Source: Oxyruncus cristatus
Lineage: Eukaryota; Chordata; Aves; Passeriformes; Cotingidae
NCBI GenBank assembly: GCA_013399855.1
Contig: VXAY01002115.1
Span: 351,423 to 415,422, forward strand
Direction of reading: 5' to 3'
DNA length: 64,000 nucleotides
The position numbers and the translations under genes are program-made. Each line of letters starts with the position of its first letter. The stretch's first letter is position 1. Positions 40,976-55,186 of this stretch are shown piece by piece. The notes under the pieces are model-generated. The model made no database searches and was not told where the DNA came from. It saw nothing but the letters and a program-made list of their open reading frames with translations.

Positions 40976-43900
40976 GTAAGTACTCAGAAAATTATATGTA
41001 ATAATTTCTTGTTATTTTAATGTCTTTATCAGCTGAGCACAGTTGGCAGAATTCACCAAAGTTGGACAGATCAGCAACTGCAGTTAGTGAATAATCTTTT
41101 CACAGGAATTTTTTTTCCCAATGTAAATTAAAGATCATTTGTTTTCATACCAAAAAAAAACAAAAAAAAAATTACAGATCTCTTGGTATTCCATGTGTAG
41201 CCCCAGCTTTAAAGAGCTTTTTTACCCCTGTGGCTGTTGAAAAAGGCCAAAGCTGAACTGGATAAAAAGCAGCTCAGGCAACTTTTAGCGGTTTTGCTGT
41301 GGTTTGGAAGAGGTCAGGGATGAACAATTAGTGCATTTCTTGTCTTACTTTCTTTTCTAACCTTCTCTCTCTCTCTTTTTTAATTTTTAAACCTTTAAAA
41401 AATATAGCCCTGTGAGCCAGACTGCTTCGTTTTCTAGACCTGTATCTGGAATAGTCCATAATGAAAAAAAAAATAAAAAGGGAGATAGGGTGTGATAATT
41501 ATATCACTTAACAATAGGCAAATTTATCTGGAGATAATCGGGTTAGATTCCAAATGGTTTGTTTAGCTTGAACAGAGCAGTGAATCTCTGAATTGAAGAC
41601 ATTATCTGAAATCTTTTAAATTCCAGCTCTTGACAGTAAGTTCCACACTTTGTGCTTTTATCCACAGTTTGACCCATTGATTGTTGGGAGTATTTAAACT
41701 TAGCTTTTTTTTCTGCAAATATTTCTGTAACAGATATGCATCTTCCTGTTCTTCTCAAGAGATTATGGCCTCTTAGACAGCTTTGAAAATACATTGTCAC
41801 AGAGAAAATATATAACAAAGAATGTTTTTTCACTTTTGAAATACTGCCAAAGCTAAATCTCACATGGATAGACAGATGACATTTTAGTACTTATAGGTCT
41901 TTCAGATTCAAAGAATTGTCAAAACTGACTTCTAACACAAGTTCCTTTACTGCCAAAATCCTTAGTATCAATATTTTCTTATCATGTCATCTTCATATAT
42001 TAAAATTTCTTGGAAGACAAATCCTTGCAGTATTGCATCTTTAATACTAACTCGGTTTTGTAATGTAAGAGCAGTAAGTGTTTGAATTTAGCATCTTCAT
42101 GCTTCTAATATGCTTCATTTCTTTAAAAACTATATGGTGCAGTGGAAAGTCAAAACCACCCTTCTTCCAAATGCAGCTCTTAACTTGATTTGTGTGTTGT
42201 AGATCATATCGTGGTCATCCTAGCTAGTCCATTTGGTATGCATGTTTATAAATCCTTCGAAGTGAACGTGCTTAAATCAATTTTTGCCAGAGAACTTAGA
42301 AAATGAGAATATCTAGAATCAGTAAAACCTGTTTTGTTTTTGTTGGCATGCGCTGTTTTACCGGTGTAGGTCTGTTAAGCTGCATTGTCAGTGACGGACA
42401 GGTTTTACTAATATTTCACTCTTAATTTTATTTGGAACATTTTTAGTAATAGACAGCATCTAAAGCCTCTGCCTTGCCTTCAGATATTTCCATCTCAGAT
42501 GTGTGCTCAGATGTGCCCGTGTCTGGCAGGAATGCTCCAAGCATTGTAGGAAAGTCTAAGTTCTGTATCTCTTGTGAGACTTGCGGGGTTTTGACCAAAA
42601 TGAATTTCCAGTTCTATTTTGTTTAAAGTCTGAGGCTGGATGGAAACCAGACCCCACACACTGCCTGCAGCAGAGGATCTTTTATCTGATACAGACACAG
42701 AAGAGTTACCTTACAATCATCTGCACTGGCAGGAGAAGGGACTGGGAGACCTACTAGGTCTTTCTGGCCTCTGATTCTTTGTGATTTAACTCTGTCTGGA
42801 TAAGGTCAGAAAAGCAGTTGTATGGCAGTAGCACCTTATTACCACAATGCTGGGCCTATGTGTTTTCCAGCACTAATGTACACTAATGACTTTTGTCTCT
42901 TCGTTTATTTGCTTTGCCTCAGCGTTCAGAGGCTTTTGTCACATCGGTGGTTCCTTTGCACCAGTGGCTTTAGGAGCAATTGAAAGGAATCTTAAAGGCT
43001 TCGGGGACAGACTGAGCCTTGTTTCTTGTGCTTTGGCCAGTCTTGTCCGTTGGCAGCCCAAGTTCCTTAAAAAGGGTCGGTATTCCTGATCTCCTGGACC
43101 TGTGTGAGAAGGATTGTGACAGAGCCACCCCCATTCCCATGAGGGGTCTGTCACTGCTGTTAATGGGCATTGGGAATATGTTAAAAGCATAGAGTTTTCT
43201 TTCTTAGAAAAATGTTTATGAATTTCTTAACAATGAAGCAGTAGGAAAAGCAGATGAAGTGTTCGGGTTTTTTTCAAAACAAAACTATCTTTTACATTCC
43301 GAGTCGTATAAGTCTTGGTTTCTGGGTAAAACTACAGTAGTTTTAAAGTGTGAAGGAGAAATTTCATGTGAACGCACACATTTTAAGAAAGATCTGTGTT
43401 TTATTTCTCACAGCCCTTTGTGTGATGAGGCCTTTACTATTCAGTGGTGAACATCTTAAACTTCTGTGTGCAAATAGTTTTGTTCTCTGGTTTCTGGGAC
43501 ACTTTGGTATTTTCCAGAACGTGTTGGTCTTGGTGACACCTGACCAAATAACTAAAAATTCGTAAAACAGAGAATAGATAGGCATGCCTTCTGAAATTCT
43601 GCTTTTCTGTGACACTTCATGGCTCTGGGTGCTATTTTTTGTCAGCAGGTATAAGGGTGTGCTCACAGTCACATCGCAACCTGGGAGCCTCTTCTTCCCT
43701 GGTTGATAGCAATTGGAAAATAGCCTTCAAGGACTGTGTTTCACAGATCTCTTCCTGGATGAGAAAACCAAAATGGAAACACTGCAGGAAAAAGGACCCC
43801 TAAATTTCACTGAGTCGAAACATCAAAACCTCTGGCAGCCGGGGAAGGTGGTGGTGATGGGATGGCAGGGAGCAGAGGGCAAATTGCTGAGATTGTGAAT

Positions 43901-44750
43901 CTCCCACCTTAATCAAATAACTTGTAGAGAGGAAAAAAAAAAAAAAAGCCTCTGTAAATATGCTTGGGAATCTGAGAGATTGTGGAAACTACGTGAAGAA
44001 TGAAGAAATGTCATCCTGTGCTCGGCAGGAATTTAACGGGGCTGGTTGGGTACAGAAAACAAATGATGCAAGAGAGGGAGCCTTGAGAAAAACATGAGTA
44101 ATAAATGGAAGGAAAGAGTTACTCTGAAAAGAAATATTTATTATGAATTGGAGTAGTAATTTAGAGCTAAGAAACCTTCCTTGTTTGAAAGTGAAAGTCA
44201 GATGATTCATCTTCAAGTTATCAGGCTTCTGAGATTTGATAGGAATCTTTTATTCCTATTTGGATTTGTTAGGTGTTGCAGCCTTGTCCACAGATAAAAT
44301 TTGAGCTCAGAGTATATAAACACTGGTAAGTTATGCCGTATCCCTATAAATATATTCTAGAAAATCCTTCATCCTCACTGAAAAAAAAAAAAAAAGATTT
44401 TTTTGTTTGCATTATCTGCACTCTTGAGTTGATACAGCTGTTTCTCTTTCTGAGACTTTTTTTATCCATGCAGTTTCAAATAAAGCTTTGGGGAGAAGGG
44501 TTTTTCAGATTATTTTAGATCCTGCAGTTCTGTGATTGCAGCACTTAAACTTTCCTTATGGGCAGGACAGTGCTCTCCAGTTTTTCTTGCTCTGGCAGTC
44601 AGAAGAATTCTGTGGGCAGAATAAACTAAACACAGTAACTTAGTTGGGTCTCCTGAAGTTGTCTTTGGGAGAAGACAGAATAAAACAATATTGCTGTTTA
44701 ATGTTTGATCTGCCTCTTTCTTCATTGTAGCACAACCCGAACACCGTGTG

Positions 44751-44785
44751 ACATAAATAAATACATAAAATACATAAATACATTA
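44751..44785. repeat. ATAAATAC-type low-complexity tract
   Basis: Irregular tandem ACATAAATA and ACATAAAAT units occur in intron 6. It is a simple-sequence tract with no further meaning apparent. Confidence 0.85.
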
Positions 44786-47700
44786 AATGGATGTCCAATA
44801 AAAAAAACAGGACTCAAGGATTGCCAGTGCAAATTTTTTGGAGAAAGCCAGCTGCCTTTTAGTATTTTAGTATTTCTGGCTTGTTTTCTGCAGATACATT
44901 CCCCACTGGATATTTCTGCCAGGAGTGAATGAACTCCATCTTCCTTCCCTGTGAAGACACAGGGTTAGGCTGAGAATAGGAAAAGAGATCTCAGTGCCTC
45001 TAAATGGCTGGATTTGTTCAAGTTACTTCTTATATCTGTATCAAGTCTTTCCCCTCTGCTAGTTTCCAGCTCAGGCTGTTGATTGAATGCCTCTGTTACG
45101 GAAAATCAAATAAATGATCTGTTTATAATAATGTTCTGGGCTAAGATGGATTTGGCATTAGCTGATTTTTATGCAGCTGGAAGAGGCAGACCAACCAATC
45201 TTTCATATTTGGCTTTTGGAACTAAAAAACCCCACTGAACGGAATCTCCTCTTCATTGAGTGGGCACAATGTGAGGAATTATGGTTGGTATTAATCCCCT
45301 TTATAGACAAAATGACTGCCCTCCTGTGATTGTATGCAACACAGCATTTAAATTTAGTCAGTGTCGGTGCTGGATTGTTCAGGGTCTGTAGGACTGGTGT
45401 TTGTGTAGGACTATGGATTTGTGGATATATATTTGACTGAAACCTGCATCCTTCAGCTGGGGAACAGCAGTAATGGTTCAGTTCTAAATCTCCCAAAATA
45501 GCAACCTGTTGTCAACATTTGCAGCCACGACATCACGTGGCATTTGCCTGCTCCTCGCCAGAAGAACACTTCCATGGTCAAAGCAGTGAGCAGAAGTGAG
45601 CAGTAAAGTTAAAAATTAAATTTTATGTGCATCTTCAGTTTGGAGCGGTGCGTAGTGCCGCTTGGTTTGAATTAGAGTTATCTTCTGCCAAACAGCAAGA
45701 CATTAATTTAACGTTCTCAGCGTTTGAGGAAAAAAAAAACCCCAGAAATTATCCTGAAAAATCTTGAATTACTGCAAAGATATGAAGTATTGTTTGCCAA
45801 CAGCTACTACTTAGAATTTTCTGAATTGGTAGCAGTGATTCACAATTATGCAGGACTTCCAGATGTAGATCTTCACTGCAGTTACTTTACTTTAAAATAG
45901 GAATTTTTTTTTTTTTTTGCATGTGGTAAGAATTGGCATATGCTGACAGTTTATTCACTTATGCTGTGTGTAGAAATATGGAAAAGACAGCAGTTATGAA
46001 TTATGATTCTCCATTTGGAAGTTCTTATTTCCTAAACCAGACCCAAAATGGCCTCCTTAGCTGAGGCCTCAGACTCTCTGAGTACATTCATTTTTCATGC
46101 TGCAAGCAGAAGCATGCTGAAACCTTGTGGGTGCAATTAAGATTTCAGAGCCTGCTGAAAATTCAATCCAGAATATGATTTTTCTGCATTTTCATGTATT
46201 ATAACTGACATACTACAGGTGTGTCAAGTTATTTTAAATTCTAATTGAACCACAATTAAATCGTAGATACTGTATGATATATTCTTTGCATATCTAAGAA
46301 CACATATGTAAAAACAGGATCTGTTTAACAAGTTGTTGCATAGGTAACTGAAAAGATCCAGGAAAAATGAATATATGATTTAGATGAATTGTCAGTGATG
46401 CCATTGTGTCAATATGCTTAATGGTTCTGTAGTCAATGTATCTCTGTCAGAGATGATCGTTGCCACTGCCTCTTGTCTTTCAAAACTTGAACATTAACAC
46501 TGTAAAAACCTTTTAACTCTTTGCTGTTTATGGAATCACTTTTTGTGAATTAAAACTAGTGACAGTCGAGCTATCACATTTGTCTTCTAAGCTTAGAGTA
46601 CGGTTGGCATCCTGACAGTGCCACCAAGGCACAAACTTCTGGACAACGTTGTGCATTTTGAGGTATCAAAAAATATCCACGTTGAATTAAGTGCTGAAAC
46701 ATGCAGAGTTCAGAAGTTACTGTTGCAGACAGCACGTATCTTAAATTTAAATAAGATCAAAGGCTGACTGCATTTGAAACGTACATAATAATATTAGGGT
46801 GAAATTTTTTTTTCCCTCTTCGTGGTGATGCTGTGCCTTATTAAAGCCCAGGGATTGGCTTTCTGCATAAATAGTTTTCCCTTTTCTTCTTTCTTCTGTT
46901 TTTAAGCTCTCGTACACAATTACCCCGTTGTGGTAGCATGTGTCAAGTCATGTGGATCCAAAAACTGTTTCAGATATTTTATGCATTAAAAATCTCTCAA
47001 GCTTAAGCCCTTTCCCCCTTTTACTTGAGGCTGGGATCCTGATGTTTTCACCAGATCACCTTTCATTTCATCTGCTCTATTGTGGAAGCATCTTCTGCCT
47101 CAGAATATTTTTTTCTGAAGTAAAGTCCATATTAAAATATAGGACTGACACTTCAGTGTAACTTCACATATAGTTGCATCTACAAAACTATGAAGCATTT
47201 TTACATGTTACTAACAGGAGGATTTTGTTAGGTGTTAGTTACATAGTTTTACGACTATACCTGTGCTGTCTAAAATTTCCAAACCTGCCCCTTGTCTTTG
47301 GACACTTTGCACTCTCCTCACTGTACCCTAAAGAAGAAACCTTGATAATCCTCCAGGGAATTTGTGCTCAGCACGCTGGTTGTTCTAGTGCCCATTTTCA
47401 GCCCCTTGTCTGTTCCTAAGTCTAAGCTGAGTCTAAGATGGCTCACAAAGCCTTGGGGTTCTGTCTTCCAAAAAAAATGTCCACAAGATGCACCGGCTGT
47501 GAAGGCTGTTTTGAGTGTCTAAGGAATTAAAATGTGTGTGATATGTATGACTGATTAAAACATATTCTGTCACAAATAAACCAAGGATTTTGGAGCACTA
47601 TGGCTTATTGGGTTTTGAGAAGATCTGTGTGTTTAGTTGATGTTGCCCTCTAAAAATTCTGAAATGTAAGGCCAGAGTAACTATTTAAATACAAATGCAT

Positions 47701-49400
47701 TAAAATGTATTTAGTTCTATTTAGTTAAACACTTTCTAGGGGGGATAATTAAAACACATGAAGGCAGAATCTTTTGGCACTCGTGTAGGGAGGCCTTGCT
47801 GCTGACACGAGACTGGCCATGTGGATACCACGTGTCTTAATCTTGGAATCCAAAAATTTGTGTAATAGGCTGAAGAGCTTGTATTTCTCTATTAGCGGTT
47901 CCCAAGGCACCAAAAATCCCAGAGGATGTCAAAGCACATTAATTTTTATCACAACATGGAATCTTTCAGGTCTGAATGGCAGCATGCAGCTGCTGGGGGC
48001 TTTCTGAACTCTGTTACAGCTCTATAATCTCTAGGCAAAACAGAGGAAGGAGTTGTCACTGGCAAGTGAAACGTTCAAAATCCATGAAGTGTTTTATTGT
48101 TTGAATGATCCAGCGTGGTCCCAGCTGTTTTCAATTGGAAATATCACAAGAATGTAATAAAGGTAGTCATTTAGCTTTCCTTTCAGTGAGTTGCAGCTTT
48201 CTTTTTTTTTTTTCTTTTTTTTTCCTAACAAGAACTTACTGTGTGCAAATGAAATTCATATATTTGGAAGGACGTACAGAAACAGCAAATCATACCATGG
48301 CTACTGCAAAAATGAGTGTTGCTCTACCTCTGCCATATGTTTGTGTGTAATTGCGTGTGTATATGTGTAAATAATGGTTTGCTGTTGGATTTTTCAAAAA
48401 GATGTAACACTCTGAGTAGCAAATGTCCTCAGGTGAGCTGCTGGATGACAGTTGCCAGATTCTGGATATTTTCGTTGCTGCTGTCTCCTAATCATCACCA
48501 AAGAAAATATCCTTGCAAGGTCTGGCAAGGAATGGAACAAAGTGCTCCTCTCACCGTGCCAGAGCTTGAGAGAAAGAAGAGGATGCAGAATGGAAATGCT
48601 GGAAGGTTGAATGGATGTAAAAGTTAAGTTGCAGAGCCCTATGCTGTCCCTCTTCTACCTCAGCCTGGCCAGAGGACTTTCAAAATCCATGTGTATGGAG
48701 GTACTTTGAGTCCCCAGGGATGCAGAACTAGGAAAGATGCAACACTTTGACAGAGGAAAAAATGGTTTCTTTTGTGGATTTTGGTTTGAAATGTGGTCCT
48801 GAGGCCTTGAGGGGAGGGAAGGGCATCACTGACACCTGCTTTTAATATCAGTACCCTGAGTATGCTGTGGGCTGTCAGACAGAGGAAATTTAGGGTGAGC
48901 TTATAGCTATGCAACAAGGAATTCAGAGCTATGGATAATGGGCCCCAAAAAGGTGAGACAGTCCCTGGTATGAACTTAATGGAAGGAAGAAACACATCGC
49001 CTGCTTGTGAAATATAATTCTTCCTCCTCCTCCCTCTTGCTGTGTATTTCTAAGTTAAAAATCAAGTCCAAATACTCATCTTGACCTTCATTTTTAAGCA
49101 ACAATCTGTTAGCAAAAGAAAGTGATTTACTGATTTAATGATGCTAAATAAGAATATATGGATTAAAAAGGTCCTAATTTCTCAGATTTCTAGTATCATG
49201 TGCCATAATTGCAGTGTATAAATTAGCCAAGTGTGGGAGACAGATCATGTCAACAAATTACACCTAATCCCTGCTTATTTTACTTTGTGACTTCATGAAA
49301 CTCTTACAAGAGTGGAAGGAGAAATCCAAGCTTGGATCATTTCTGAGGGAAGGCGCTTTGGGCAGTGCAAGTTTTACTGAGGTCAGTTTGGGGTCAACAT

Positions 49401-49448
49401 TACAAGTGTTAGCACTTGTATTTGTAACACAACCACAACTGTTGTGTT
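49401..49448. repeat. Two adjacent 8-bp-arm hairpins
   Basis: TACAAGTG (49401-49408) pairs with CACTTGTA (49413-49420) around a 4-base loop. AACACAAC (49426-49433) pairs with GTTGTGTT (49441-49448) around a 7-base loop. Both pairs match perfectly. They could be the remains of a small inverted-repeat transposon, or chance. Confidence 0.8.
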
Positions 49449-49839
49449 AGTGTTAAATGTTTAAAAACCTTAAATGTTTATTTAATATTTTATCTGAATA
49501 TCTCTTCAGAAGTTCAAATTTAAAACCTTCGCAGTAGTTGAATTTGCTTCTGTACCCCATTAAGAGGAAAACTAGGCTTCTCAAACTCCCCTGATCCCTT
49601 AGAGCTGAAATGACAGAATTTTAATTCAAAGAAAGATAACTTATTCATTTCTGGAGGTGTAAGATGATGTGAGGTTATTTTCATTGTTTTGTGTCCTTCC
49701 CCCCTCCCCATTTGTAAGAAAAACTAATAAACAGAAAACCATGACTAATGGATGTTTTCTGTTTAGATCTAAATCAGTTGGGACTTCTGTTCCTTCTCCA
49801 AACATTTAGTAAACAGTGAATTGAAGATTTTATAGAAGT

Positions 49840-50155
49840 AATGAATAATGATTGAGAGATGGTTGACCTGTATGGCAGTATGCAGATGATGTATTACGAA
49901 GACATAGGAGCAGCTGCTCATAATAATTCCCCTCAGAACAGTTTGAGTCCACTCCTGTTAATCTCTTGGAAGTGGGGCAGAAGTATTTGCTGATCAACAG
50001 TGTCAAATCCTGCAAAGAAATCCAGTAGGATGAACTGCAGAGAATTTTCCTTGCTTCTAGCAGGAGGTCACCCATCAGGGCTCTAAGTCCCGTGTTAGTG
50101 GCTTGCCTTAAAATGAAGCCTGTTTGACAAGGATCCACAATTCTGTCAGCTGGCA
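49840..50155 (-). pseudogene. Ancient L2/L3-type LINE reverse-transcriptase relic
   Basis: The - strand reads DPCQTGFILRQATNTGLRAL then MGDLLLEARK. After a frameshift near 50035 it reads FILLDFFAGFDTVDQQILL then PHFQEINRSGLKLF followed by a stop. The order QxGFxxxxxTxTxL, DLLLEA, LLDxxAxFDTVDxxILL and LQE..GL matches the early reverse-transcriptase motifs of L2/L3-clade LINEs. The younger avian CR1 family instead uses a LDFSKAFDTV-type motif (family knowledge). More stops lie further along, down to about 49840. It is a dead fragment without the YxDD catalytic core. Its boundaries are approximate, and assignment to L2 rather than L3 is open. Confidence 0.75.
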
Positions 50156-53100
50156 GGTGGCAATAGAGGGTATTTTTGCTGGTCTTTCAGACAGTATTTT
50201 TAGAAAAATGGAAGTTAGACCTTAAGCATTTGTTTCCAAAATTCACTGAGTTAAGCAGTGCCTTTTTTTTTTTCCCCCTTTTGAATCAAACAAAAACATA
50301 TTTAGATATTTTTGTGTCAGTATTAGATTATACATGGTTCTGAGATTTCCTGCTGCTGTCTGACTTCTGACTTAGTAATTTTCTTGTTGCTCAGTTTCCT
50401 TTCAGTGCTGCTTGTAAAACTGAGAGGGATTTCTGGAGGTGGTTGTTTAACTCGGCCGTTTTCTGGAGAGCCGTAAGCTTCGCTTGCCTGTTGGGTGTTC
50501 CCTTGGTGTATAAAGGCATTCCCTCACAGACACAAGTACTACTTTCTAACTTTCAGAGAAAGCAACATGGGTGTTCAGAGTTATGGGGTGGAAAAGTTCG
50601 GTGGGCTGTGACTTTGCTTCTTTGTGGAGGAGAAGTCACAGCTCTGCCTTCACTGGCCGTGACACAGGTCTGCAGTTGCTTATGGGACTTTGGGGATATG
50701 GTGAGGCCTTTTCTGTTGAATTTCTGTGTAATTCCAAACAGTGTGAACTTTTCAAATCACTTGAGAAGTGCCCCAGATGGTGTGACATTCTGCTTCATGG
50801 GAAGATTTGAGAGTATTCCCTCTGCATAATCTCTGGTTAACTATTTCATTGCGTTTGAAATGGGAGAACACCAAAGCCAAGAACTCTGTTGACATTTTGG
50901 TGGTGTTTGTTTAACCTCCTAGTGCACAGGCTACATTTGTTGAAAAATATTATTCTTACCTTTGCAAATCATCAGTAATTAATTCCCTTGGAAATATCTA
51001 CTGCTGCAGACAGCCAGCTTGGGAGGCTGCTGACAGATCATAGTTTTACATCAGGTGCTAACAAATTGATTATTAAATTTCATAACCAACTGATTTATAG
51101 CAACAACTTAATTTCTGTATCTCTCTAATGTATTCCCTTACTGTATTTTCAAATAGTGCAGAGCAGTTGGATTGCTTAGTTGCTTCTAATGGTGAATTGT
51201 GCACAGCATGTAGCATCTGAATGACTTTCCCAGTGCAAAGGTTGGTAAAGGGTTGGAGGCTTGAGAAGTGCACAAAATATTAGCTGGTTTTCAGCTGAGA
51301 TATTCACATTTAAGATTGTCCTGGTTATTTCTACAGGCTTTTTAACTTCCACTGAAGTACCAGCTACACTTACCCGCATGGTGAGGGCTTTCTAGAATTG
51401 CTGTGTATCTTGCAGTTGGAGCAGTGAATTCCCAAGCCTCAGTCATGCTGTGAAAGATAAGAAGCAGTGACTACGTGCTATGATGGAGCAGATCACATTC
51501 AAGTCCCAGTGCCTGCTGAAATTGTGATGGTAGACCACGTTAGCTCACTTGGTGGGATGTGAGTCACTTCCTGAAGACATTTTAAGGAGACATAGGGGCA
51601 AATTTTCATAACACTCTGCAGGGTCTTAACTGTAGTGTTTCCAAAAATATCTATTAGGCATCATGGTTAGAGGGAGCACTTGGTAATGTCGATACCAGCA
51701 GTAAACACTACAGAAAATTTCCCTTGCTGCTGACATCTTCTGCTGGCCTTAGCTGTGCCTTTGGTGTAGAACTAAAAACTATTTTAAACCGAGGGGGGAT
51801 TTTTTTTTCCCCTTTGGCTCAGTAGGAAGCCTAATGCGGATCACAGCAATGTTTTTAATGAACTTGTGAAATCAAGGTCGTAGTTCTGCTATCACTTAAA
51901 AAGACTCCTGTCATAAAGCAGAGCTGTAGTGCCAGATGTGCAGTGTGAATTGCCATGTATCTTAAAAAATTTGTCCCTGCATAATGATACGTTGAGTGGT
52001 ACAGAGCTCCGCACCACTGAGATTAGAATCTGTCATCTGTGGCTGAAATTCATAACTGCACAGTGGCTGTTACACAGGTAATCTCATTCATTTCCTGGTG
52101 TGCAAATGGCCAGGTCACAGAAACTTGGACGACAATTTTCAGTAATTGGACCTTTGTTAGCAGTCTGACAAGAGACACTGGTAGCTTAATGGCCGTGGAT
52201 CCGAATCCGAGAGGTGGTTCTTTCTGAGCTGAAATGGAGCACAACAGCAGGATCTCTTGATACAACCCTTTAGGTTTCTTTTCTGTGGTGTTTTCTGGAG
52301 AATTTTTTTGGGTTTTTTTTAGCATTTGAAACCACTGATGCTAATTAAAAATAAAGGAATTCTGGAAGGGAATCTGAGGCTACCTTTTCAGTATGATAAT
52401 TGTTTAAAATGTTTCCGTATTTATTTTTCTATTTCTTCACAGATTTTTCTAATAGAATATTGTAAATAATGTTAATTTTACAGCCATTTAAATTTTAATT
52501 ACTTTCGCTTTTAAAAAAAAGAGAAATGTGCTTTGAAAAATACAAATCTCATAAAATGGATTGAAGCATAATTTTATTACTTTTATAAAATCCAATTAAA
52601 TGCCCTAACAATTAAAAAGTGACTACATTTTATAGTTTTATAATTCTAGAATCATCTTTTTAATTAATTGAGCTGACAGATTTAGGTATAGAGTGTGTAT
52701 TTTCCCTCTGGTAGTTATTGTGTAATTAGTAATAATGAAGGATATGGCAGTTTGGATAGGTGGAATATAGTTTTGGTTTCTTTCTGTCTGTGATCTGTTA
52801 CTTCGTAGTGCATTTGACAATTATTACACAGAAATATGGTATTTTAAAAAGTGCCATAATCTGTTTTGGAGGGAATGGCAGTGTACTTTTTGTGCTGCTG
52901 CTGCTGCATTCACGTGCTGCAGTTCTCATGCAGGAGGCTCTTATACCAAAAATTGCATCTATGCTGGAGAAACTTGTTCCTTTTTCCCAGCAGATGTACG
53001 AATCTGTAAATTAATTCTTGCTAGAGCTTTTCATAAACTCTCAGAAGAGATGATGAATCATCCGAAGATCCACGCACTCTCCAGCTTCGTGCAGCTTTCT

Positions 53101-55186
53101 TTGTTTTCTTCTTGGCAGATGCATCTCAAACAGGCAAAATGAACTCGGGTTTAAAACATTTTATAAAATAGGCCTGGAAAGGTCAGTTACCTTTTAAAGA
53201 ATATTATCCTGCACCTCTCAGTAAATAGCCTGCTTGTGCTGTGTTGGTTGAGGCTGCAAAGATCAAAAAAAGAGCTGCCTTTTTTGGCTGCTGATTTGAA
53301 CAGAAAGAGAGGATCTTGCCTTTAAAAGGACAGTCCCCCTTCATCTTCAGTTTCTTTTGTGGGTGCAGTATGTATGTTATTATCAGTGTCACTGACCAAA
53401 AGGCAAATCAGAAATCCAGCGTGTCAGAAACTGAACTTCCCAAAGTGTGCAGATGTTTCACTCTGCTTCTGAACCTTTGGGTTAAAATTGTCCAAGTTGG
53501 CACAGGGACAGATATTAGATTGTTAACTTCCTATTAAAGCACACTAGACTGGTTACTTCCCAATGGGCTGGAAGTCAAAATTTACTTTAATAAGAAAATA
53601 CAGCTGTTTATGTCAATCCTTATGTGGTTCTTTTCAGCTAGGGTGTGTTTGATTCCCCCTGAAATGTTTTTTGGAAAACTGGGCCATCAAAATCTGGGGT
53701 TTTCAAATGTACCTAAAGGAATCTGATTACTTAGGTTTGTTTGACAGCCCTGGTCTTCATGTTTCATATTCTTTTCCAGAATTCCTTCTGCAGATGCTCA
53801 GAGTTGCAGTATTTATGTCCTTCAGTCATGTGGGAAAATGGTCTGACTCTGGGTCTCCTGTCATCCTTTGTGTGTAGGACTGTGTGGAAGCAACTGAGAA
53901 GAACTAAGGCCAAGCAGCTATTTTTCCTAGCTGTGCTTCATTTATTGTCTTCAGAGTTAGGGTTTATGTTGAATGTTGATTTTTTTATCATGGGATTTGG
54001 CCAAATGCAGCAAAGACATAATAGGCTGGAACGGGCTAAACAAATGTAACAGATCTTAGTACTGTGGGTTTAGGACATCTCAGGTGCAGGAATGAAAAGG
54101 ATTTCTATGGCCATCATTATTTTGCGTGACTTTTCCTGTTTAAATATGCCAAGGCCAGGGATACCAGATGCAGGCTCTCAAGCCTGAGGTTCTCAGCTCA
54201 GGTAGAGCTTGCTGAGGTCTGCTGCGTCAGGGTCTGACTCAAGGACACGAACACACTGCCAGTGCCAAGGTTTCCTTTAGAGATGATGCAATCTAGCAAA
54301 TGCAGATCCATCTGAGGTCTGAGAACCAGAGTCTTTGCTGTATTTCATAAGGATTTGGAAAAAGACAAGAAAGAACAGAAAGGGCATTTGTCCTTGATCT
54401 TGCTGTGGAGGTTGGGAAGGCTGCAAGGTGGGTTGTATCCTGAGATTACACTGGAGACGTCAAGGAATTTGAAGTTTTCTGGACCTGTTTTTTCAATGAG
54501 AGAGGTATGTGCCAGCCTAGGTTCTTTTCTAGCTCAGTTTGGTAGAATTTTACCCTTTCGAGTTCCTTTCTTGTGGCATTTCTATTTAAACTGAGTTAAC
54601 TGAGTTCAGCAAGGAAGGATTCTGTCTCAAGGATCTCATATGTACTGTGTGCAGATTTCCCACCAAAGATGACAGCTTCTGCAGAATGTTTCTGTTTTCC
54701 AACTTGCATTTTTTAGCAGCACACTTCACAAGCTGCAGAAGTATAAAATGTGTAGAGATGTGCCTTGTGTCTTTATTTCTTAATCACCTGTCCCCTACCA
54801 ATTGTGCAGGTATCATGAATAGATGTGTACCCCGTAAAAGAGATAGGAGTTGCTTCTCTCCTTGGAAAAGTTTCTTTTCTAAATGCTCTGGAAGGGGACA
54901 GTTTCCTGATTGGTAATTGGTAGAAGAGTGGTGCTGTCTGGCACTTTGCCTTTTATTCTGTACCCTGTCCCCAAGGGCCACCTGTGTCACTGAGGGGCTT
55001 GGCTGTGCTCTGAGTGGGGCAAATGGAGCCAAGTGGAACCAGCTGTGCTGGGCAGTTCCTCCCCGCAGAAACCAGCCAGGCAAATCCCTTACACCTGCAC
55101 CCAGGGCACACGTGGGCCTCGTTCACACAGGAGTGGGATTGCAGGTGTTTCACTGAGATTTCTTTCTCCTGTTCCGGTTGATTCAG

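Larger units (their letters stand above)
40976..55186 (+). other. WWOX: WWOX intron 6 (14,211 bp)
   Basis: This is a complete intron with GTAAGT at the 5' end and GATTCAG at the 3' end. The main named content is an ancient LINE reverse-transcriptase relic on the - strand (about 49840-50155). It also holds a pair of short hairpins at 49401-49448, an A15 run at 44381, an ATAAATAC-like low-complexity patch at 44751-44785, and an AT-rich block at 52440-52740 that could be a conserved element. The last 250 bp before exon 7 are distinctly more GC-rich than the rest. Nothing else is recognised. Confidence 0.92.
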
